In this document: positions 33,024-45,180 of the stretch, one piece after another
How the letters are laid out: each line of letters opens with the position of its first letter
Numbering within the stretch: the stretch's first letter is position 1
NCBI GenBank assembly: GCA_019802505.1
Contig: JAFMOC010000011.1
Coordinates: 1,819,001-1,883,000 of the forward strand
DNA length: 64,000 bases
Reading direction: 5' to 3'
DNA from: Corydoras sp. C115
Taxonomy: Eukaryota; Chordata; Actinopteri; Siluriformes; Callichthyidae
Notes under the pieces: model-generated
What the model was told of the DNA's origin: nothing
The model's input: only the letters and a program-made list of their open reading frames with translations
The model's database searches: none
Translations under genes and position numbers: made by a program

Positions 33024-33373
33024 CATTCATTCATTCATTATCTCCCGCTTTATCCTCTACTAGGGTCGCGGTGGGGTTCCCCATGCCCATCCAGGGGAGA
33101 ACGTCTCGGGCGCTGGGCAGATAGACCCAGGACAGGGCGCCAATCCATCGCTGGGCACACACTCACACACTCAAACACACTCTATATGGGGCAATTTAGA
33201 GAACTCAATTAACTTGATCCATGTTTTTGGACTGTGGGAGGAAACCGGAGAACCCGGAGGAAACCCACGCGGACACGGGGAGAACATGGAAACTCCACCC
33301 AGATGGGGATTCGAACCAGGAATCCCTAGCGCTGAGAGGCGAACGTGCTAACCACTAAGCCACCGTGCCGCCC
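33024..33373 (-). mobile_element. V-SINE, full length, young, with target-site duplication
   Basis: Complete minus-strand copy from CATTCATTCATTATCTCCCG to ACCGTGCCGCCC. AAATTACAATATT flanks it at 33011-33023 and 33374-33386, a perfect 13-bp duplication. It shares GGTCGCGGTGGGG, AACGTCTCGGGCG and AATTTAGAGAACTCAATTAA with 57717-58065 and largely with 3905-4252, which defines a subfamily. Confidence 0.97.
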
Positions 33374-33386
33374 AAATTACAATATT

Positions 33387-34642
<1,256 letters not shown>

Positions 34643-34695
34643 AAGATAAGATGAGATAAGATAATCCTTTATTGGTCCCACAATGAGGAAATTCA
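34643..34695. repeat. Short (GATAA)-type tract with retroelement-type tail motif
   Basis: AAGATAAGATGAGATAAGAT runs into CCTTTATTGGTCCCACAATG and AGGAAATTC. The TTTATTGGTCCCACA...GGAAATTC motif next to a GATAA tract is a familiar terminal signature of a fish dispersed repeat and resembles 11168-11192. Confidence 0.55.
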
Positions 34696-34778
34696 GCAGC
34701 ATATATCTATTAATAGAAGTAATTTAAAAAGAAAGGAAGAATATAATAGAAAGAAATAGAAATAAAATAAATCTAATC

Positions 34779-34995
34779 TCATGCTATTATCTTCTGCTTA
34801 ATCCTCTACTAGGCTCGTGTGGGGTTTCCTCATTTTGGAGCTGGGCACAAAACAGGGCGTCAATCCATTGCTGAGCAAACACTCACTCACACACAACATA
34901 GGGCCAATTTACCCAAATCAGAGAACCCAGAAACAACCCACATAGACATGGGGACATCATGAAAACTCCATCCATATCAGGATTCTAACCTAGAT
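34779..34995 (-). mobile_element. V-SINE, diverged, head missing
   Basis: CTATTATCTTCTGCTTAATC and CTCTACTAGGCTCGTGTGGG start the inverted 3' half, followed by shortened middle and core pieces (CAGAGAACCCAGAAACAACC) and TCAGGATTCTAACCTAGA in the B-box place. The A-box end is absent. Confidence 0.75.
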
Positions 34996-35429
34996 TTTAG
35001 ATATAATATACTATGCTATTTATCTGATTTAATTTAAGCAGCATAAAGCTATTGTTATCTGAAGAACCTGATTGATTGTTTATCATGATACAACTTTTGC
35101 CTGTGATGATTTTGAATACGGGGTAAATGCAGAGGTTACATGCCCTTAGTAATTTATGACCATGTTGGAGATTTTAGAAAATAAATATACAACTTCACAG
35201 CAATAATTGAGACATAACTAAAGCATGGATTCTAATATCCATGCTGCAATTGTGTCTAAAATACATACAGTATAATAAGTGGGGGTCAGATATGTGTGTC
35301 ATACATTTGTTAAAAATAATAAATTAGGTTAGGCTGTAATTGTCTTTAAATCATACAAAAAACTTTAGTTATCTTGATGCAATCTCTCTGCATATCCAAT
35401 TATAGTTAATGTAATGTTTGATATTGTTT
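34996..35429. other. Unique AT-rich DNA
   Basis: Nothing recognised. Confidence 0.4.
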
Positions 35430-35598
35430 GACCCATATAGTGCATGTTTGTGTCTGAGTGAGTGAGTGTGTGCCCAGTGATAGATTGGCACTTTGTGCTG
35501 GGTGTATCTGCCCAGCGCCCAAAACATTCTCTCCTGGATGGGCATAGGGAACCCCCTGTGACCCTAGTAAGGATTACGAGGAAGATAATGAATGAATT
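35430..35598 (+). mobile_element. V-SINE 3' half
   Basis: Starts at GACCCATATAGTGCATGTTT and continues with GTGATAGATTGGCACTTTGT, CTCCTGGATGGGCATAGGGA and GAGGAAGATAATGAATGAAT. The head and core are missing, as expected for a 5'-truncated insertion. Confidence 0.85.
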
Positions 35599-35989
35599 AA
35601 TATTTTAAGTTGTGTTTAAATTGTAAATGCAGTGACTGTATGTGCTACATGTACAGGAGAGTACAGTTAGAACCTGAACTGGATTCAACTGCCACAAATA
35701 TAAGTCAAATTATACCTATTTTTAAATGGCAAACTGATGCGGTTGAGATGACGGTTAATTGCGGTTATTCCACCAGCGTGATATGGTGATGTTTGTCTTG
35801 CGTAATCTTGAGTGTCACAACCAACAATACATCCATTTTCAAGTGCCTGGTTGCACCAGGAACAGACTTAAAAAGTGTCATTAGCTGTTACTTTAGGAAA
35901 CTATTATCAAGATGTTGGCAGGACATGATGTTGTTGGTGGGGGTCGTTAAGGACAGATTGATATCACACTGTTTGTTGATCAATCCAAA
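35599..35989. other. Unique DNA
   Basis: No gene recognised; composition becomes more even toward the right, leading into the next block. Confidence 0.35.
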
Positions 35990-36700
35990 ACTTTAATTAG
36001 CCATGAGGTCAAAATAGGCTGACCCGGGGTGGCAGGTAGAGCGCATCGAAATAGGGCTTACAGGTACCCGCAGTCCTAATCTCTCCACCCATCGCGGCCA
36101 AATTAAAGCCGCAAATGGGAAATTGATTTCTAGCCCCCTGTCCGAGGCAATATCTCCCTTTGTCTTAAGGACATTAGGCAGTTTAACTCCTGGCTAAGCT
36201 GTTCTTTTAAACTTACATTATTGATACTGAAAAGAGAATGGCATCGGGCCAAACCAACTGCTTCATTGGCTCCCTGATCCTGGTTCGTAGACCAATACAA
36301 CAGGCCTTTCACACATCACTGCATTTGAAGCTGAGAGCAGAAATCCTACAAGACTAGCAAACTACAAATAATCGAGCAGCCCACATTTGCCTTAAAACTC
36401 CCCACATCTATCCATTTTTACTGCTCAAGGGAGTCAGCAAAACTGTTGAGACAGACATGGGAGCGAATCCCCTTGCTCTCTCAGAAATCACAGAGATCAT
36501 AATGAAGTATAATACATTTCCTACCCAATATGTCAAGTCTTCTGGATTTCTCTTAGGCTGCAGCACTGTTGATGCTTTCACTTATGCCAGCACACCATTT
36601 GTCATGTTAATGAAGTTCTCAGAATGTAAAAATTCTCCCTCTGAAAACATTTCTCAGTGAGTCAGCAAGTGGAAATGTAACGTGTGCAGTACGTTTTTGG
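35990..36700. promoter_or_regulatory. Enhancer-like unique block
   Basis: Balanced composition with text such as GCAGTCCTAATCTCTCCACC, GCGGCCAAATTAAAGCCGCA (which contains an inverted GCGGC...GCCGC pair) and AAACTTACATTATTGATACT. No repeats or SINEs. It reads like conserved noncoding DNA of a developmental locus; this needs alignment to confirm. Confidence 0.4.
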
Positions 36701-37260
36701 AGCATGAGGCATTAAGTTACTTCATCGCAAGCATGCAGTGGTGGGGCTTGTTGACATGCTTTAGACCAGTCCCGAGTCCCACACAAAATACACATATAAA
36801 GTTCGTGGCCTAAGATTCAATTCAGGTTAGTGCTCCATCTCCATCCAGCAATTTCCTTCTATAAGCAAAAGGGAGCGACAGCACAGGCAGCTAGGAGCCA
36901 AGCAGAGTGAAAGTGATAAATCTGCCAGTATGGCACAGCTCTTTTCTCATTTGTTAGGCAGCCATGTGTGAAAATGTTAATGAAGGCCTTCATAATGCTG
37001 GAGATTTTCACTATTAAAAATTTCTTCACGTTTCTGGCTTTCTGCTTACACACCGACTATTGTGCACATCAATCCTTCCACCATCGAACTAATAATAGGT
37101 CTAACTGGCTCCATCACCCAAGCAGATATGCTTCTCTCCACTATTTTACCTAGAAAAAGATTGGAGCCACTGCTAGTTGCTCTAACCTTACTGCTCATTC
37201 ATAGAAAACTTCATTAATACCTAGCGGAAAGGTTACTGACATTTTGGTGTCAATCATCCT
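36701..37260. promoter_or_regulatory. Enhancer-like unique block, second part
   Basis: Continues the repeat-free tract with even composition (CATAATGCTGGAGATTTTCA, GCTCATTCATAGAAAACTTC). Short open frames occur on both strands but none shows a domain or splice context. Confidence 0.3.
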
Positions 37261-37603
37261 GCCAGCCTACATTTGTTATGCAATATGAAGAGTCCATACA
37301 CCAAAATATTTATCAGGTCAGATCCATGCGGTGCAAACCTATTCATATTGTACATATGGAAGGAGAAAAAAAAAAAAAAAAGAAAGAAGAAAACTTCATG
37401 TATGACACGGTCACTGACCCTAAAACCTATGGTATTTATTATATGCATATTTTATTAAGCAACCTATTAAAATGAAGGAGGGTTGCTTACACATTTAAAA
37501 AAATACAAATCCTCCGAATCATTATGTAAAGCTCTCTGGTTTGAATAATTTCTGTAAAGGAATCTAAGGCATATTAAAATAGTTAAGTCAATTTTTATCG
37601 TAA
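37261..37603. other. Unique DNA with a poly-A/AAG tract
   Basis: A poly-A run with AAG interruptions at 37366-37392. No gene. Confidence 0.4.
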
Positions 37604-37619
37604 AAAATGACTTTACTGG

Positions 37620-37686
37620 ATGGCACGGTGCAATTTCCTCCCCACAACCCTAGTAGAGGATAAAGCAGAAGATAATGAATGGATGG
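37620..37686 (+). mobile_element. Miniature 67-bp V-SINE with 16-bp target-site duplication
   Basis: Head ATGGCACGGTG joins CAATTTCCTCCCC of the core, then ACAACCCTAGTAGAGGATAA and the tail GATAATGAATGGATGG. AAAATGACTTTACTGG flanks it at 37604-37619 and 37687-37702, a perfect 16-bp duplication. About 280 bp of the normal element is absent. The next SINE begins directly after the right duplication. Confidence 0.85.
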
Positions 37687-37702
37687 AAAATGACTTTACT
37701 GG

Positions 37703-37940
37703 GGTGGCATGATGCATTGGTGGTTAATATGTTCGCCTTTCAGTGCTGGGGAGTCCAGATTTGAATTTCATGTTCTCCCCATGTCCGCATGGGTTTCCTC
37801 CGGGTTCTCCGGTTTTCATCTGACAGTCCAAAAACATGGACCCAAGGTAAATTGAATGCTCTACATTGCCCCATATAGAGTGTGTTTGGTGCCCTGTCCT
37901 GGGTGTATCTGCCCAGCACCCCCGAGATGGGCATGAGCAG
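37703..37940 (+). mobile_element. V-SINE, 3' end rearranged
   Basis: Head GGTGGCATGATGCATTGGTG, core TTCTCCCCATGTCCGCATGG, CTCTACATTGCCCCATATAG, then a jump to GGTGCCCTGTCCTGGGTGTA and CACCCCCGAGATGGGCATGA. The GAAT tail is missing. It abuts the miniature SINE on its left. Confidence 0.85.
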
Positions 37941-38255
37941 GACAGAGTGCCGTTACCCGATCTACGCATGAGTTAGTCACAATAATACACAAACTCGAGT
38001 GCCTTATTTCTTTAATGATCCGTTACAAACCGTTACAAACATACTATGACAAAAAAAAACAAGGTTCGATTTAAAATTGTGTTTAATTCTGTTGAAGTAA
38101 AAACACTAATAAACTGGACTTCTGTGACAGAATCTTGTCCGGTCCGGTTTTTAAAATGTATGCTATAACATGGTTCCGGTTTCTCTAACAATTCAAATGC
38201 ATTTAGCGGCCAAATTACAGAATGCAGTTCATAAAATACATTGAAAATAATGTAT
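37941..38255. other. Unclassified DNA, possibly part of a DNA transposon
   Basis: Contains GATCCGTTACAAACCGTTACAAAC (two copies of a 10-bp unit, 38019-38040) and AATCTTGTCCGGTCCGG. The right border is a hAT-like end (next entry), so this may be the inside of a non-autonomous element, but no left end is visible. Confidence 0.3.
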
Positions 38256-38340
38256 TGTATATCCATACCATTATCTGGCATACCACCTCGTGCCACATAC
38301 CAGTTTTAAAGAACCACTGTTATAGAGAACCACTGTTATA
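38256..38340. mobile_element. Possible hAT-like transposon end with a 16-bp tandem duplication
   Basis: In reverse complement the text reads CAGTGGTTCTTTAAAACTGG and then TATGTGGCACGAGGTGGTAT. CAGTGGTTCT(C/T)AAACTG is a very common hAT-superfamily terminus in vertebrates. The last 16 bp, AGAACCACTGTTATAG, are repeated in tandem (38310-38325, then 38326-38340). The opposite end and an 8-bp target duplication were not found. Confidence 0.4.
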
Positions 38341-40752
38341 AAATGAATAGTCAAAAATACCCTCACAATAACATAAAATGAGGCAGAAACCATCTCAGAA
38401 AGGTGAAAGTTGTTTTTACCAAAAAAAGCTCCAGTTTATGACAGAACGTTAGTATGGCTCCTGTAGGTGTAATGTCTTGGATGTCATAATATATTTGTCT
38501 ACATAATTTACATATAGATAATTAAATTCAGGCTACAATGGGGAATTTTATTTTTTAATATATTATTATTTTATTAATGCCATTGTTTTTTCCTGTCTTA
38601 ATATGACATAATAAAAGCCTTTATCACCTTTATCATAATCATAGTTGGGATTTATATTTTCCTTCTGATTTCTTTGACAGTGAACTTTGTGTTTGCAAAA
38701 ATATTTCACTGACTGAAAGGTGTTTAAATGAAATCAATACACAACTAAGGAGATCTGAGCTTCACTAAACGCATTTTATGGTAATAGAAATAATTATTGA
38801 CAAAAATGTACATGCAATGATTACCTAGTGCTGCGAAACTTCATACTGACTTTAAGCACCTTTAGGTTATGGGCTATGTAACAGTGTAAACATACTGTAC
38901 ATAGAAATAAATAGCCAATAAAACAGTTTAAAACTACTGACCTTAACTTCATTGTTAAACTTTGGTGAAAAAAAGGATTACTTGTCATGAAATGAATTGC
39001 ACTTATTTGAGTTGTGTGTGAGGATATGAGCAAAATGGTAATGTTATTTATCATTTCACTAACTGGCCGCTTCACCAAATTGGACCGGTTTCCTCCCTTG
39101 GTCTTTTTTGGACTTGTTTTGTTATGTAAATGACTTGTCAGGACTGTTAGCTATTATTAATTCAATATAATAATGGCATATTTTACATATTGTGCACTTA
39201 TTTTCTTTTCAACCCAGTAAACACATTAGTCATGACATTTTCTCGTCTTACTTGCTAGTTAGCTGACATGTAGGGTGCTGTGTGCAAACACTGCCCTACT
39301 GTGGAACATAGATGGAACTCATGGAAGAGTTTGCACTTATGGAAACATGAAAATTGTTACCGGACCTAAAAAAAAATTAAAAAATTATCATTTTAATTGC
39401 AAGGTAGCGCCATATTTTTAAAGAAACCATGCAACAATAGGCACACCCATGCCTTTCTAAATCCTTAAGACCAACATTCATTTAACATATTGATCTGTCT
39501 ACACAGTAATACTCTGGAATCTGGAATTCTTTTTATTTATGTATTTTTGCTTAAGTAGGTGGGTTTGCTTAATGATCTAAACTTCAGTAAATGTATTAAG
39601 ACAATTATACTCTACACCTAAAGAAGATTTATGGAAGATGACATATTAAATTGGGCTCCCTTTTTGAAGAAAATACAGCTTTTTTATTGAGTGATTTTTG
39701 GGTGTATTTGTGAGGTCTGACAGTAATGTTGGTTAAAAGGGCTAGGTTCACAATTTCCATTTAATTTCAGTCAAAATGTGTATGCTTTGGTCAGGGGACA
39801 GGGATCAGAGCTGTATGGGTCAGTCATGTACTGGTCAGTATTTACACGACACTTATGCAACCAAAACTTTATGTACTTCACTTTGTACACTGGAGCAAAG
39901 CCAAATGACTTTGAACAGCCAGAACAGAACATCCAAATGGGTTTAGCATACGGCATTTTTTATTTTCTTTTTGTTTTATGTTTAATTTTAAACATATTTG
40001 TAAAATATATTTTACTGTCAAATATATTACGGTAAATCATAGGTATTAGCTGATTATCAAAATGATTTATGTCAGATTAATTCACTATTCTTTTTCTTTT
40101 TTCTTTTTTTTTTAAATAAATACAGCCAATATTTTCATTATGTTGCTTAGTTTTAAAAAAGTATAAAAAGTAGTTCAGAAACAGGAAATTCAACCAGCAT
40201 GCTGTGAATCTGAATAAACAACTTTTAAAATGCAACAAAAATATTATCACCACATCAACTAGTGTTCCTATTAAGAAAAAAAAGCTGTATTTGCAGTCTC
40301 TGCTTCTGAAACAATTCATTTTTAAGCCAGGTAGACACAGACCTGCAAATGTATGTAGTGTGTGCAGTAAAATAAGAAATCAAAATCTAAACTACACTGA
40401 AAGGCTTCCCTATTCATATTACTTCAGGAAAACAGTGTGAATTTGTTCTGAGGTGTCTCATCCTTTCTGTCACTTCAGAGGGGTTACTGTTTTCTGTTAT
40501 GATCAGTATAATAAATTATTTTACATGTGTGTGTGAGTGTGTGAGAGAGAAAGAGAGAGATTTTAGGCACCATCCACAAAGCATCATCTACAAAGAAACA
40601 AGACAATCATACTGGAAATTGTAGAACACAAAACATGCTATACGCATAAACACGTATATAATGTGCACTATAAGAGATAATAAACACACCAAATTCTCTA
40701 TACATAAACTCAATGTACAGACCCCTATAGACTATAAACAGACTATATATAA
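38341..40752. other. Unique AT-rich DNA, no gene recognised
   Basis: About 2.4 kb without SINEs or recognised repeats apart from a short GT/GA tract near 40529-40560. Several frames of 60-85 codons occur with no domain. The A/T-rich composition differs from the enhancer-like blocks. Confidence 0.4.
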
Positions 40753-41002
40753 ACAGGGAGAATGTTTCGGACACTGGGCAGACCCAGGACAGGGCGCTCA
40801 CGCACACACACAAACACACACTATATGGGGCAATTTAGCGCAGTGAATCTATGTATTTAGGCTGCAGCAGGGAACCAGAGAACCCAGAGAAAACTGACAC
40901 GCCGAGGCAAACCCACACTGACATGGAAACCACACCCAGATTGGGATTCGAACCTTGCACTGAGAAGCAAATGTGCTAAACACTAAGCCACCATGCCGCT
41001 CT
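40753..41002 (-). mobile_element. V-SINE, tail missing, middle shortened
   Basis: ACAGGGAGAATGTTTCGGAC, CCCAGGACAGGGCGCTCACG, CACACTATATGGGGCAATTT, core CAGAGAACCCAGAGAAAACT, a small internal insertion (TGACACGCCGAGGC), B-box GGGATTCGAACC and the head CTAAGCCACCATGCCGC. Confidence 0.85.
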
Positions 41003-41337
41003 GTATTAGTTTAGTTTGAACTATATTTTAAACCACTTATTGTTCATTTATAGTGCTTCAATGTAATAAACATTATCACAGTAAAATAATAAAATTTCCA
41101 CTTTCCTTTGTTTGTTCTTTAAATGTCGGAGTATTTTTTTTTATTATTATTAAAGGAAATCAAAGCCTTTGTTACTGGCATCAACTTGATTATTACTTAT
41201 ACCTAAACATAAAAAAACAAATGGATTGGTCATTTAGAACAGCAAAAATCTCTGTCCTTTTATTTATTAAATGAAGGTTTAAATAAATCAGCAAATGTCT
41301 CATGTTTTTTCAGTATTGTAGTTGATACAAATATATA
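41003..41337. other. Unique AT-rich DNA
   Basis: Nothing recognised. Confidence 0.4.
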
Positions 41338-41445
41338 TTCATTTATTCATTCATTCATGATCTTCTGCTTAATCCTATATTAGGGTCGCAGGGGGTTCTC
41401 TATTCCCATCCAGGGGGGAACATTTTGGGTGCTGGTCATGTTTAC
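41338..41445 (-). mobile_element. V-SINE 3'-end fragment
   Basis: ATTCATTCATTCATGATCTT, CTATATTAGGGTCGCAGGGG and CCCATCCAGGGGGGAACATT represent the 3' end only; it breaks off after TGCTGGTCATGTTTACCC. Confidence 0.8.
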
Positions 41446-42842
41446 CCAAATGGTCTCATTTAAAAAAAATTTTTTATTTCAGACCATTGTTGTTATGGTT
41501 GTTTTAGTCGTTAAACACTGTTTAGCTTAAAACATACCAAATGGTGCACCTGATGCCATGGTACTGTGCTGCGCACTTAAGTTACAAAACAAGAAAGGAA
41601 TAGTCTAATCACAAAACATCACGTTTTCCCTTATGAGAAAAAGTGTAAGTGTCAAAATCTAGGATAAGATAAATCATGGTTGTCTTCTGCAGATTTAGAT
41701 TTAAGTCCAGAGAATTGATTCTTCAGCAAATCGATTTCTCTGCAATCCCATAATTCACATATCCGATTTGGTTCATTCATCATTATGCCTAAAACTATTC
41801 CCAGTGCAACCATCCTGTTCAATCAAAATGTAAAAAACTGTGATAAAAATGTATTTCATCACTTTAAACAAACATATTTTGGTAATTTAAAGGAAACCCC
41901 ATAGTCATGGGGAGAACATTCTAACTTTACACAGGCTGTTCACACAACGACCAATGCTCATGGCATAGCAATTGGTGTGCACAATATAGTATCTTGTGCT
42001 CATGACATAGTATAACATGATATAGATACATGTTTTTTTTTTGTATAATAGATCCAAAGGTGTCAGTCTTTCTGGTCATGACTGCAGTTACCGCCCTAGT
42101 TTACAGTACTGTTTTTTTATTTGACATATAACATATAAGCCACTAACTGACTTATTTAGATCATATTTGACATATCTGTGCTATAATTATATAATGACGA
42201 TGTACATTATTTCAGTGCTTGCAGATCAGTGATGCCAGTATGACAGTTATTTATGGGTAGGTATAATAATATAGGGCTGTCTCAGTGGCTTGTGCAACCT
42301 GAATTGCAGGGCTTTCTTTCTGTCTTGCTCACCTGTGTTCCCAAATTCAATGTCAATTTTGGAAACTGGTGATTTATCTAAAATGACATTCAGTGACTTC
42401 TTGTGACATTCATTTTATGGGAATCTGGTCATTATGTTCTGAACCTGCTGAGGCTGGCTCACCATTCCCTTTGGGTGGCAGAATATAAATTTCATCATAT
42501 TACTGTTATCACTGACAACAGTTTCCCCTTTTAGGTAAGATGCAATGATTCAGTATCAAACAGTATTCAACAAAGTAACGGAGTCCAACTCACTATGGTT
42601 GGAATAAACTAGGTAACCAGATTGTATTCTATTTTTTATATCATGTTGATGTTCCATAAAGCAAATAGACTTCAGTATTTCAGTAGTTTTTATATTCATA
42701 TGTTTTTAAGTGCTAATATGTGTTTGAGGATATGGGCATACAGAAGGGTCTCTATTGGCCCAGCTGCTTTGAGAGACTTGGAAATGTTTGCCAACAGTGA
42801 AGGTCATGCTGTCTTTCCAGCAGCTATGTGGGTGCATGTGTT

Positions 42843-42844
<2 letters not shown>
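41446..42844. other. Unique AT-rich DNA with a minor SINE core remnant
   Basis: At 41889-41930 GGAAACCCCATAGTCATGGG and GAGAACATTC may be a small inverted V-SINE core remnant. The rest is unrecognised; no coding signal. Confidence 0.35.

Positions 42845-42915
<71 letters not shown>
42845..42915. repeat. (GT)n microsatellite
   Basis: About 35 GT units, with a less regular GT-rich extension to about 42965. The 60-107 codon frames through it are low-complexity artefacts on both strands. Confidence 0.96.
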
Positions 42916-42916
<1 letters not shown>

Positions 42917-42965
42917 GGTGCGTGCATGTGCGTAATTGTCTGTAATTGTGTGTGTATGTGTGTAA

Positions 42966-43700
42966 GTGAGCAGCTGGTGGTGTATATGCAGGGCAGACCA
43001 TTTTGACCACCCTGCCGCACTGCCTAATTACCTTCTTGCCCCAGCATTGTGCTTGCCTGTAAATAAGGCTGGGCTATTGACATGAGCTCATGTGATGCTG
43101 CTTTGTGATGTAGCCCTCATTAGACCCAAGCATAGCCCTCTGACCAGACTCCATTAGGTGTTTGCACAACACACCACATAGAAAAACACAGGGAGAGTAA
43201 ATAGAGTGAGAGTGAATTCTCTTTGGGAGAACATGATCAAATGTACCAAGACAAAGAAATAGTTACCGAGCCCAATATCACAGTGTCAGTTCCTTGAGAA
43301 TTGTTTCATTGGAAACCAAACACCCAGTGGGAATTAGGAAGAAGACTTTTTTAGGTTGCAATCACAAAGCTGTAGCAAACACCTTTTAATTCCAAAGCAG
43401 AATCCATTGTGGGTAAACACTGCCAGGATGAGTCAAATGCTTCTCTTTAAATAGCACAAATCAGCTTAAGCACCGCATCATAATTACATTGGATAATATT
43501 TTGGGATCGAGGGCCATCATCACTCTTTTAGCTCAGTTTCAAACGAGAACACTGTTATTAAGTGTAAAGCATTTAATCAAAGGACTTCATTCTATTTCAG
43601 TGCTTGAAGCATAATGATTACCTGATCTGCACCTCCTGAATAACTTCCTGGTCACAACAAAAATAGACAAAGCTATTTTACTGGAGGCATTTGTTTGCTT
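42966..43700. promoter_or_regulatory. Enhancer-like unique block
   Basis: Repeat-free, even composition: GCCTGTAAATAAGGCTGGGC, GTAGCCCTCATTAGACCCAA, CTCCATTAGGTGTTTGCAC, CATCATAATTACATTGGATA. The recurrent CATTA/TAAT cores fit regulatory DNA. Conservation untested. Confidence 0.37.
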
Positions 43701-44317
43701 GTTTGTTTTCTCCTCTCTCTTTCATCTTTGTCTTTCAAGGCTGCCCCTTCACTCCCTCATCCCTCCCTTGAGAGAGAGCAAGGGAGAGAGAGTGGGATGG
43801 CAAAAGCCTTGCATGCCCCTTTGAAGGGAAGAGAAGAATTGAAATGGGCGGCTGCAGAAACGTGAAAAAGGAAAAGATGAAGCAAGTCAAGCCACCTGTG
43901 AGGACACACAGGACAGAAGAAAATGAAAAATAAGGTAGAATGAAAAGAGAGGATGACAGGATGGAATACTGAGAAACGAAACAGGAGGGACTGCTAAAGA
44001 ATGACAAAGCTGTCCAGTTCAAAATCAGTTGAAGGTAACAGAACCTAGAGCACAGCCACAGACGAGAACAGCAGATAAGCAGGGCCAGTCCCTCAAGACA
44101 CCATTAATATGATTCTATTCACACATTAACCCATATATTTGTTATGGGTCAATTTGACCCATTTTCACTTTTTGGTTGTTTGAAATATTGGTTAATCTCA
44201 TCTTATTTTCTCAACTCTTTGACTTTTTATCAATTAGGGTCCTGAACAAACTTGCAATATAATAATTGTCCTATAATTCTTAATAAATGTTTTTTTTCTT
44301 GCCTGATTTTAAATTGG
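43701..44317. other. Unique DNA, purine-rich on the plus strand, with a short palindrome
   Basis: The segment 43770-43990 is purine-rich (GAGAGAGCAAGGGAGAGAGA), producing an S/F-rich minus-strand frame of 95 codons that is not gene-like. At 44144-44162 lies a perfect 19-bp inverted repeat, ATGGGTCAATTTGACCCAT, of the kind found in fish non-autonomous DNA elements. Confidence 0.45.
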
Positions 44318-44597
44318 GGTGGGGGTTCCCTTGCCCATCCAGGGAAGTAAGTTTGGACTGCTGGGCAGATACACCCAGGACGCCAATCTATCACTCACTC
44401 ACACAAACACACTGTTTCGCGCAATTAAGAGCAGCCAATTCATCTTGAATATTTTTGGAATGTGGGAGGACATCGGAGAACCCAGAGGAAACCCACGCGA
44501 ACACGGGGAGAACATGTAAACTCCTCCCAGATCAGGATTCGAACCGAGATCCCTGGAGATCAGAGGAGAATGTAACCACCACACCACTGTGCTGTTC
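44318..44597 (-). mobile_element. V-SINE, tail missing
   Basis: GGTTCCCTTGCCCATCCAGG, CAGATACACCCAGGACGCCA, ACACTGTTTCGCGCAATTAA, core GAACCCAGAGGAAACCCACG, GGATTCGAACCGAGATCCC and a damaged head CCACACCACTGTGCTGTTC. Confidence 0.85.
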
Positions 44598-44611
44598 TTG
44601 ACCTGTAACAT

Positions 44612-44978
44612 TCATTCATTCATTCATTATCTTCCGCTTTATCCTATATTAAGGTGGCGGGGGGGTTCCCCATGCCCATCCAGGGGAGAACGTTTCGGGC
44701 GCTGGGCAGATACACCCAGGACAGGGCGCCAATCTATCGCTGGGCACACACTCACACACACAGACAGACACGCACACAAACACACTCTATATGGGGCAAT
44801 TTGGAGAACTCAATTGACTTGATCCATGTTTTTGGACTGTGGGAGGAAACCGGAGAACCCGGAGGAAACCCACGCGGACACGGGGAGAACATGAAAACTT
44901 CACCCAGATGGGAATTCAAACCGGGAATTCCTAGTACTGAGTGGCGAACGTGCTAACCACTAAGCCACCGTGCCGCCC
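44612..44978 (-). mobile_element. V-SINE, full length, young, with target-site duplication
   Basis: Complete copy from TCATTCATTCATTCATTATC to ACCGTGCCGCCC. TGACCTGTAACAT flanks it at 44599-44611 and 44979-44991, a perfect 13-bp duplication. Its diagnostic sites (GGCGGGGGGGTTCCCC, AACGTTTCGGGCG, AATTTGGAGAACTCAATTGA) agree with 32189 and 14421. It inserted directly beside the older SINE at 44318-44597. Confidence 0.97.
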
Positions 44979-44991
44979 TGACCTGTAACAT

Positions 44992-45180
44992 CATTGAAAT
45001 ATTTTTTTTTAACATAATGAGAATGTTCATATTGATCAGAAATATAAGCTTAAGCTCTACTCTAAAACTGCAATGGTTCTTTGCCAGGAGACACTTTACT
45101 GATAAACTAATTCTGTCAATGTTTACAGAATGCTCCAATTTGCTCAATCAAAATAGTGATAGAAGTGTAATGTAAGAGGA
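44992..45180. other. Unique AT-rich DNA
   Basis: Nothing recognised. Confidence 0.4.

Noticed and set aside
42622..43020. Frames of 107 and 104 codons on opposite strands
   Set aside because: They cross the (GT)n array and consist mostly of Cys-Val or Thr-His repeats.
43735..44022. 95-codon minus-strand frame rich in Ser and Phe
   Set aside because: A by-product of purine-rich plus-strand DNA.
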